Positions 6,391 to 11,372 of a stretch of DNA of 11,372 nucleotides are shown here, piece by piece; within the stretch, counting starts at the first letter, position 1; the number at the start of each line of letters is the position of its first letter. The notes under the pieces are model-generated. The model did not search any database and was not told the origin of the DNA. It saw nothing but the letters and a program-made list of their open reading frames with translations. This stretch comes from Bryobacterales bacterium (lineage in GTDB: Bacteria; Acidobacteriota; Terriglobia; Bryobacterales; Bryobacteraceae). The stretch covers positions 1 through 11,372 of the forward strand of contig JANXQZ010001053.1 in the NCBI GenBank assembly GCA_025353235.1, written 5' to 3'. The position numbers and the translations under genes are program-made.

Positions 6391-9300
6391 ATGGCGACTC
6401 TGGAATCCGGTACCACGGCCGTGCTCGCCGAAAAACCATCCGTGGCGCGCGATATCGCACGCGTCCTTGGCGCGAATCTAAAAGGCGATGGCTACCTGCA
6501 CGGCAACGGGTACGTGGTCACCTGGGCCATCGGCCATTTAGCAGCGCTGGCCCAGCCCCATGAGATCAATCCGGCATGGCGTCAATGGCGGCGCGATACG
6601 CTGCCGATGCTGCCTAAGAACTGGCCGTTAGTCGTCTACGAAAAGACCAAAGACCAGTTCGAAGTCGTGCGTCGCGTGCTCAGCTCCTCCAAAGTTTCGC
6701 GAGTCGTGTGCGCAACGGACGCAGGCCGCGAAGGGGAACTGATCTTCCGCTATATCTACGAGGCGGCTGGCTGCGATCGCCCGGTGAACCGGTTGTGGAT
6801 CTCATCGCTCACGCCTGACGCAATCCGCAAAGGCTTCGACACTTTGCGCTCGGGACGAGATTACGATCCGCTAGCCGACGCCGCCCGAGGACGCAGCCGG
6901 GCCGACTGGCTCGTGGGCATGAACCTCTCGCGAGCCTACACGCTGGCCTACGGCGAGGATCTCTCCGTTGGACGAGTTCAGACGCCGACGCTCGCCATGC
7001 TGGTGGAGCGCGAACTCGCCATCCGCAACTTCAAGCCGGAAGATTACATTGAAGTGGTCGCCACATTTCGGCCATCCGCGAATCCAAAGGCGAACGCTTA
7101 CAAGGGTACGTGGTTCCGGACGAAGCCCGACGAATCGAGACTTCCAATCGATGGCGAGGAGTCGGCCCGCATCGTCACTCGCGCTCTGACAGGCAAAGCT
7201 GCGGTGGAATCCATCAAGTCCGAGACGCAGCGCATGGCCCCGTTGCCTCTTTACGATCTCACCGAATTGCAGCGTCACGCGAATCGGCTCTATGCCTTCA
7301 GCGCCCAAAAAACGTTGGACGTCGCGCAGGCGCTCTACGAGAAGCACAAGCTGATCAGCTATCCGCGCACCGACAGCCGCCATCTGTCGCAAGACATCGC
7401 CGCCACTCTCCCAGGCATTGTGAAAGCGATCGCGGGGCCGCATCGCGAGCACCTAGCCCCGGGAACGGGCGAGCGGCCGCTCGGGAGGCGCTTCGTCGAC
7501 GATGCGAAGGTCACGGACCACCACGCCATCATCCCTACCGCCTCGTCATCCAACCAAGCAAGCCTGCCGCCTGACGAGCGCAAGATTTACGATCTGATCT
7601 GCCGTCGCCTTCTCGCGGCCTGGCATGACGATTATGTGTGGTCCGTAACTACAGTGATTACTGCGATTGTGAATGGGCCGACTACGGATCGCTATCACTC
7701 ATCGGGCACTATCGTATTGCAGGAAGGCTGGAAGCTTCTCGACGTTCAGGCGGCTAAGAAGGTGAAGGATCCGAAGGACTCCGAGCAGGTCCTTCCGACG
7801 GAACTTGCCAAGGATCAGCCGCAGGATGTTCTCGAAGCGGAGGCGGTGAAGAAGCGAACCCGCCCGCCGAAGCGCCTTACCGAAGCCACATTGCTGACTG
7901 CGATGGAGACCGCCGGCAAGACGCTCGACGAGAAAGAACTGTCCGATGCAATGAAAGAGTCAGGCCTGGGGACGCCCGCCACTCGGGCCAGCATTATCGA
8001 AGTGCTGCTTAAGCGCGAATACATGGTGCGCAACGGGAAGAGTTTGGAGGCCACCGATAAAGGCGTCCACCTGATTGAAGTTGTGCACCCCGAAGTGAAG
8101 AGTCCGGCAATGACGGGCCAGTGGGAGGCCTTCCTTAAGCGCATCGAGCGGGGAAAGGCCGAGTTGGGGCCGTTCCTCGAAGGCATTGAGGAGTATGTCC
8201 GGGAAGTGGTCGGCAAGGTGGGGCAGACTCCAGCCACAGCTCAAACCAGAGCGCCTGTCGTCGCAGTTGAAACGACGCAAGCCCCGGAACTAAAGTACGA
8301 CTCGCTCAACGAGCTTTTAGAAAAGGGATTTGGGTTCGCTTCGTTTCGCGCTAACCAGGAGGCAGTTTGCAAAGCCGTGATCGAGGGCCAGGATGCGCTC
8401 TTGGTAATGCCGACCGGTTCGGGCAAGTCGCTCTGCTATCAGTTGCCGGGAATCGCTCGCGGCGGCACCACTCTGGTGATCAGCCCTCTTATTGCATTGA
8501 TGGAGGATCAGGTGGCGAAGTTGCGAGAGCGCGGCTTTGCGGTGGAACGGATTCATTCTGGACGTGATCGAGCCTCTTCTCGGCAAGCCTGCATCGACTA
8601 TTTGTCCGGCCGGTTGCAGTTCCTCTTCATCGCGCCCGAGCGTCTGCGAGTTGCGGGATTTCCAGAGATGCTAGCAAAGAAAAAACCTGCGCTGATCGCA
8701 ATCGATGAAGCGCATTGCATCTCTCAGTGGGGTCACGATTTCCGGCCGGACTACCGGATGCTCGGCCAGCACTTGCCTAACCTGCGTCCTGCGCCGGTGA
8801 TCGGACTTACCGCCACCGCCACTCCGGTTGTGCAGCGCGACATCGCGGTCCAACTAGGTCTCACCCAACCAGCCCTGTTTATTCATGGCTTCCGCCGGTC
8901 TAACATAGCGATTGAAGTGGTGGAGGTACCGTCGCCGCAACGGTTCGATCTCGTGAAAGAGATTCTGGCTGACCCCGAACGGCGGCCAGCCATCGTCTAT
9001 ACGCCCACTCGCAAGCAGTGCTCGGCTTTGGCTGCCTTCCTGGCTCATGACATTCCCGCCGCTGCGTATCATGCGGGTCTGGATACGGAGCGGAGGAGGA
9101 AAGTGCAGGATGGTTTCCTCTCAAGCAAGCTGGACGTAATCGTCGCGACAATCGCATTCGGGATGGGCATTGACAAGGCGAACGTACGCACCGTGATCCA
9201 CACCGCGCTGCCTGGGAGCGTGGAGGCTTACTATCAGGAGATCGGGCGCGCCGGACGAGATGGCGAGCCGAGTCGCGCCATCTTGATGCACTCATACGCG

Positions 9301-10314
9301 GACCGCTATACGCATGATTTTTTCTTTGAGCGGGACTACCCGGATGTGACTGTGCTGGATGCGATCTTCGCTCGCCTGGGTCCCGAGCCGCACGAAAAAG
9401 AGGCGCTGCAATACCGCATGGGTACGGATGCCGAGACGTTCGATAAGGCGCTCGAGAAGCTGTGGATCCACGGCGGAGCCATGGTGGACTTCGCCGACAA
9501 CGTCACTCGGGGACACGGCGACTGGCGCGATTCCTACGTCGCGCATGCGGAGCAGCGGCGCAGTCAGATCGATCTGGTGATTCGTTACGCCGAGACGAGC
9601 CGCTGCCGGATGTCGATGCTGGTTCGGCATTTTGGCGATATCGCAGACGGGCACACGGCCTGCGGCATTTGCGATTTTTGCGCTGCCGACGAGTGCGTCG
9701 CTCAGCAGTTCCGACCGGCGACGAAGGAAGAGAAAGCGCTGATGTATCGCATGCTTGCAGCGATGAAAGGATCGGAAGCGAAGTCCACGGGAAAACTGCA
9801 TGGCGAGCTGTGCCCGCACGGCCAAATGGATCGCGATGCATTTGAACAGATACTGGGCGGGATGGCGCGAGCCGGTCTGGTGCAGCTAGTGGACGCCGTC
9901 TTCGAGAAGGATGGAAGATCGATCCCGTATCGAAAGGCAAGCTTGACGCGCGAGGCCGCTGGCATTGACGCATCCACTCCGCTGGAAATTACGATCAAGG
10001 ACGAGTCTTTCGTTCCGTCGAAGAGGAAGCGCAAGAAGAAGTCGCCGACTGCGGCCGCGAAAACGAGACCGAAGCCTACGCCAGCGCCCGGAGATTCCGA
10101 GCTTGAATCGAAGCTGCGCTCCTGGAGAATGGGCGAGGCCAAGCGTCGCGGCGTGCCTGCTTTCAGAATCTTCAGCGATCAAACGTTGAAGGCGCTGGCC
10201 GTCAAGCGTCCCGCAACGGCGCGTGAATTACTAGAGGTTCCAGGGATCGGGATGCACACCGTGGAGAAACACGGAGCCCAAATTTATCGAATCCTGCACG
10301 AAAGCGGCGCTTAA
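6391..10314 (+). CDS. DNA topoisomerase III-RecQ helicase fusion protein
   Basis: One uninterrupted 1307-residue frame joins two enzymes. The N-terminal half (1-610) is a TopB-type type IA topoisomerase, which passes single strands through a transient break. It has a TOPRIM domain with VLAEKPSVARDIARVLG (11-27) and CATDAGREGELIFR (107-120), SVGRVQTPTLAMLVERE (192-208), and the nicking tyrosine Y324 in LISYPRTDS. GLGTPATRASIIEVLLKREY follows at 525-544. The second TOPRIM aspartate is glycine (DAG), as in many TopB proteins. After a linker (about 611-636) comes RecQ, a 3'-5' helicase: Walker A MPTGSGKS (673-680), DEAHCISQWGHDFRPDY (772-788, DEAH plus the RecQ aromatic loop), LTATAT (806-811) and QEIGRAGRDG (949-958). 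A zinc site uses C1072, C1091, C1094 and C1097, then a winged helix, a lysine-rich stretch (1209-1230) and an HRDC domain (about 1235-1305). The topoisomerase lacks its C-terminal CxxC zinc ribbons, and RecQ takes their place. The predicted role is double Holliday junction dissolution and replication repair. The SDR gene follows after 3 nt. Confidence 0.96.
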   Translation: MATLESGTTAVLAEKPSVARDIARVLGANLKGDGYLHGNGYVVTWAIGHLAALAQPHEINPAWRQWRRDTLPMLPKNWPLVVYEKTKDQFEVVRRVLSSSKVSRVVCATDAGREGELIFRYIYEAAGCDRPVNRLWISSLTPDAIRKGFDTLRSGRDYDPLADAARGRSRADWLVGMNLSRAYTLAYGEDLSVGRVQTPTLAMLVERELAIRNFKPEDYIEVVATFRPSANPKANAYKGTWFRTKPDESRLPIDGEESARIVTRALTGKAAVESIKSETQRMAPLPLYDLTELQRHANRLYAFSAQKTLDVAQALYEKHKLISYPRTDSRHLSQDIAATLPGIVKAIAGPHREHLAPGTGERPLGRRFVDDAKVTDHHAIIPTASSSNQASLPPDERKIYDLICRRLLAAWHDDYVWSVTTVITAIVNGPTTDRYHSSGTIVLQEGWKLLDVQAAKKVKDPKDSEQVLPTELAKDQPQDVLEAEAVKKRTRPPKRLTEATLLTAMETAGKTLDEKELSDAMKESGLGTPATRASIIEVLLKREYMVRNGKSLEATDKGVHLIEVVHPEVKSPAMTGQWEAFLKRIERGKAELGPFLEGIEEYVREVVGKVGQTPATAQTRAPVVAVETTQAPELKYDSLNELLEKGFGFASFRANQEAVCKAVIEGQDALLVMPTGSGKSLCYQLPGIARGGTTLVISPLIALMEDQVAKLRERGFAVERIHSGRDRASSRQACIDYLSGRLQFLFIAPERLRVAGFPEMLAKKKPALIAIDEAHCISQWGHDFRPDYRMLGQHLPNLRPAPVIGLTATATPVVQRDIAVQLGLTQPALFIHGFRRSNIAIEVVEVPSPQRFDLVKEILADPERRPAIVYTPTRKQCSALAAFLAHDIPAAAYHAGLDTERRRKVQDGFLSSKLDVIVATIAFGMGIDKANVRTVIHTALPGSVEAYYQEIGRAGRDGEPSRAILMHSYADRYTHDFFFERDYPDVTVLDAIFARLGPEPHEKEALQYRMGTDAETFDKALEKLWIHGGAMVDFADNVTRGHGDWRDSYVAHAEQRRSQIDLVIRYAETSRCRMSMLVRHFGDIADGHTACGICDFCAADECVAQQFRPATKEEKALMYRMLAAMKGSEAKSTGKLHGELCPHGQMDRDAFEQILGGMARAGLVQLVDAVFEKDGRSIPYRKASLTREAAGIDASTPLEITIKDESFVPSKRKRKKKSPTAAAKTRPKPTPAPGDSELESKLRSWRMGEAKRRGVPAFRIFSDQTLKALAVKRPATARELLEVPGIGMHTVEKHGAQIYRILHESGA

Positions 10315-10317
10315 CGA

Positions 10318-11112
10318 ATGCAGCGAGCCTGGGCCGGGCGATGGGCGTTAATCACCGGTGCGAGCGCTGGCATTGGCGAACAATTCGCCCAGCAACTCGC
10401 GGAAGGCGGAACGCATTTGGTGCTCACTGCACGCCGGGCCAGTCGACTGGAGACGCTGGCGGAAAAGCTGCGCTCGGCTTATCGCATAAATGTCGAGTGC
10501 TTCGTCGCGGATCTGGAAGAGTCGGCCGCACCGGAGCAAATCTACGCATTCACCCGCCTAAAGGGTCTCGCCATCGATCTGCTGATCAACAACGCCGGAT
10601 TCGGCAGCTACGGAGAGTTCGCCAACATCGAAGCTGCGCGAGAGGTTGCCATGGTGCGCGTCAATTGCGCTGCGGTGGTGCATCTTACTCAGCTCTTCTT
10701 GCCGAGCATGATCGAACGTCGGCGGGGTCACATCCTGATCGTCTCCTCCACTGCTGCATTTCAGGCTGTTCCTTACATGGCAACTTACGCGGCAACTAAG
10801 GCTTTCGATCTGCTGTTTGCCGAGGCATTAGCGCAAGAGGTGGAGCGTCACGGAGTCCGAGTGTGTGCGCTGTGCCCAGGCTCGACCGAGTCTGAATTTG
10901 ACGGGCTGGCGGGCATTCCCACCGAGCGGACCGCCACCATCGAAACGTCGGCGGAAGTGGCGCGCAAAGGCCTGAAAGCTCTCGCGGGCGGCAAGCATGT
11001 CATGATCTCCGGACTGGCCAATTTGATTCAGGCCGAAGTGCAGCGACTGGTTCCGCGACGAATCGTGAGCGCCGTAACCGAAAAGATGTTCCGACCGAAA
11101 AATCTGGACTGA
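10318..11112 (+). CDS. Classical SDR-family NAD(P)H-dependent oxidoreductase
   Basis: The 264-residue protein is a short-chain dehydrogenase/reductase. It shows the cofactor motif TGASAGIG (13-20), NNAG (91-94), catalytic serines S143-S144, and YAATK with Y157 and K161. The PG motif is at 187-188. Arginines R39-R40 after the second strand (TARR) favour NADPH over NADH. The shape resembles the DltE-like/'YqjQ' group of SDRs often annotated as short-chain reductases of unknown substrate; the C-terminal part (KHVMISGLANLIQAEVQRLV) has a hydrophobic helix that may touch membrane. The ATG lies only 3 nt after the topoisomerase-RecQ stop and has no strong ribosome site of its own, so translation is probably coupled to the upstream gene. 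A functional tie between DNA repair and this reductase is not apparent; they may simply share a promoter. Confidence 0.92.
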   Translation: MQRAWAGRWALITGASAGIGEQFAQQLAEGGTHLVLTARRASRLETLAEKLRSAYRINVECFVADLEESAAPEQIYAFTRLKGLAIDLLINNAGFGSYGEFANIEAAREVAMVRVNCAAVVHLTQLFLPSMIERRRGHILIVSSTAAFQAVPYMATYAATKAFDLLFAEALAQEVERHGVRVCALCPGSTESEFDGLAGIPTERTATIETSAEVARKGLKALAGGKHVMISGLANLIQAEVQRLVPRRIVSAVTEKMFRPKNLD

Positions 11113-11264
11113 AGAGTTGAGAGTTTTCGCAGCCTGCGAGCACAGAGTATAAGACTTCCTGCGGAGTAGGAATGGGCGGTTTCCAAATGAGGCACTCGAG
11201 CTTCAAATGAAAGACCCGGGATTCGGTCCCGGGCATTCCCAAACGAAGCAGAAAGGAGGGCCCT
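11113..11264. other. Intergenic region after SDR gene
   Basis: The 152 bp after the SDR stop hold no recognisable gene. The clearest structure is the GC hairpin at 11215-11233, listed separately, just upstream of a small candidate ORF. The sequence CAAATGA occurs twice (about 11184-11190 and 11204-11210) without other regularity. Confidence 0.5.
11215..11233. terminator. GC-rich hairpin CCCGGGA-TTCGG-TCCCGGG, possible terminator
   Basis: A perfect 7-bp stem with a 5-nt loop closes about 100 nt after the SDR stop. On the + strand it is followed by CATTCCC, without a U tract; on the - strand it is followed by TCTTTCATTT, slightly closer to an intrinsic terminator. It could end the topoisomerase-SDR transcript, stop leftward transcription from beyond the window, or form part of the leader of the small ORF that begins 32 nt later. 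Confidence 0.4.
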
Positions 11265-11333
11265 ATGACCCTAATCGTACGACTTGTGCTGAAACTAAGC
11301 GCATACACGATACGATCTATCCCATCAACGTAG
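11265..11333 (+). CDS. Candidate 22-residue small protein or leader peptide
   Basis: ATG at 11265 is preceded by AAAGGAGGG with 4-5 nt spacing, the strongest ribosome binding site in the window. The frame runs MTLIVRLVLKLSAYTIRSIP then ST and a TAG. The peptide is short, hydrophobic at its start (about 1-12) and basic, with R6, K10 and R17, so it could insert in a membrane or be a leader peptide for a gene beyond the window. There is no family I recognise. A hairpin ends 31 nt upstream. The AGGAGG could also arise by chance, so only the ribosome site and position support it. Confidence 0.3.
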   Translation: MTLIVRLVLKLSAYTIRSIPST

Positions 11334-11372
11334 TCACGTGCGACTCCACAGCCGACTCCAAACCTGTCAAGT

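Noticed and set aside
6711..6750. TOPRIM motif reads DAGREGE rather than DxDxE, possibly an inactive topoisomerase
   Set aside because: The DAGREGEL form is, to my knowledge, common in active TopB proteins of Bacillota and Bacteroidota, and the rest of the active site is intact.
11341..11360. CGACTCCA repeated twice with a 12-bp period at the right edge
   Set aside because: Only two 8-bp copies, cut by the window end; not enough to call a repeat array or att site.

Overview
The window looks like chromosomal DNA from a soil-type Acidobacteriota, most like the Solibacter/Bryobacter group. That placement is inferred from gene types: an Oar-like TonB-dependent receptor with an N-terminal carboxypeptidase-regulatory domain, a twin-arginine-type Gfo/Idh/MocA oxidoreductase, a topoisomerase III-RecQ fusion and a HigB-1-type toxin-antitoxin pair. 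Base composition looks moderately GC-rich by eye. I see no rRNA, tRNA, CRISPR array or insertion sequence.

Left part (1-2432): the + strand 3' end of a glycosyltransferase-like gene is followed by a short region holding an apparent decayed HicA-type toxin gene on the - strand. Next is a leftward two-gene operon: a secreted oxidoreductase (1086-2432) whose stop codon overlaps the GTG start of a small multi-pass membrane protein (412-1089) of unknown function.

Middle (2433-5700): a 174-bp divergent regulatory region separates this operon from a rightward 1002-residue outer-membrane TonB-dependent receptor with a TTG start. The region holds a perfect 8-bp dyad and a second, imperfect palindrome. 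Receptor plus secreted oxidoreductase suggests a module for taking up and processing an unidentified carbohydrate-like substrate. A long hairpin lies between the receptor and the convergent higA gene.

Right part (5700-11372): a leftward higB-higA pair has a good candidate autoregulated promoter. It is divergent from the most notable gene here, a 1307-residue protein that joins a complete type IA topoisomerase III core to a complete RecQ helicase with DEAH helicase core, zinc site, winged helix and HRDC domain. It is a one-polypeptide counterpart of the topoisomerase III-RecQ/BLM/Sgs1 'dissolvasome'. An SDR-family oxidoreductase starts 3 nt after its stop. The last 260 bp contain a GC-rich hairpin and a 22-codon ORF with a near-perfect ribosome binding site.
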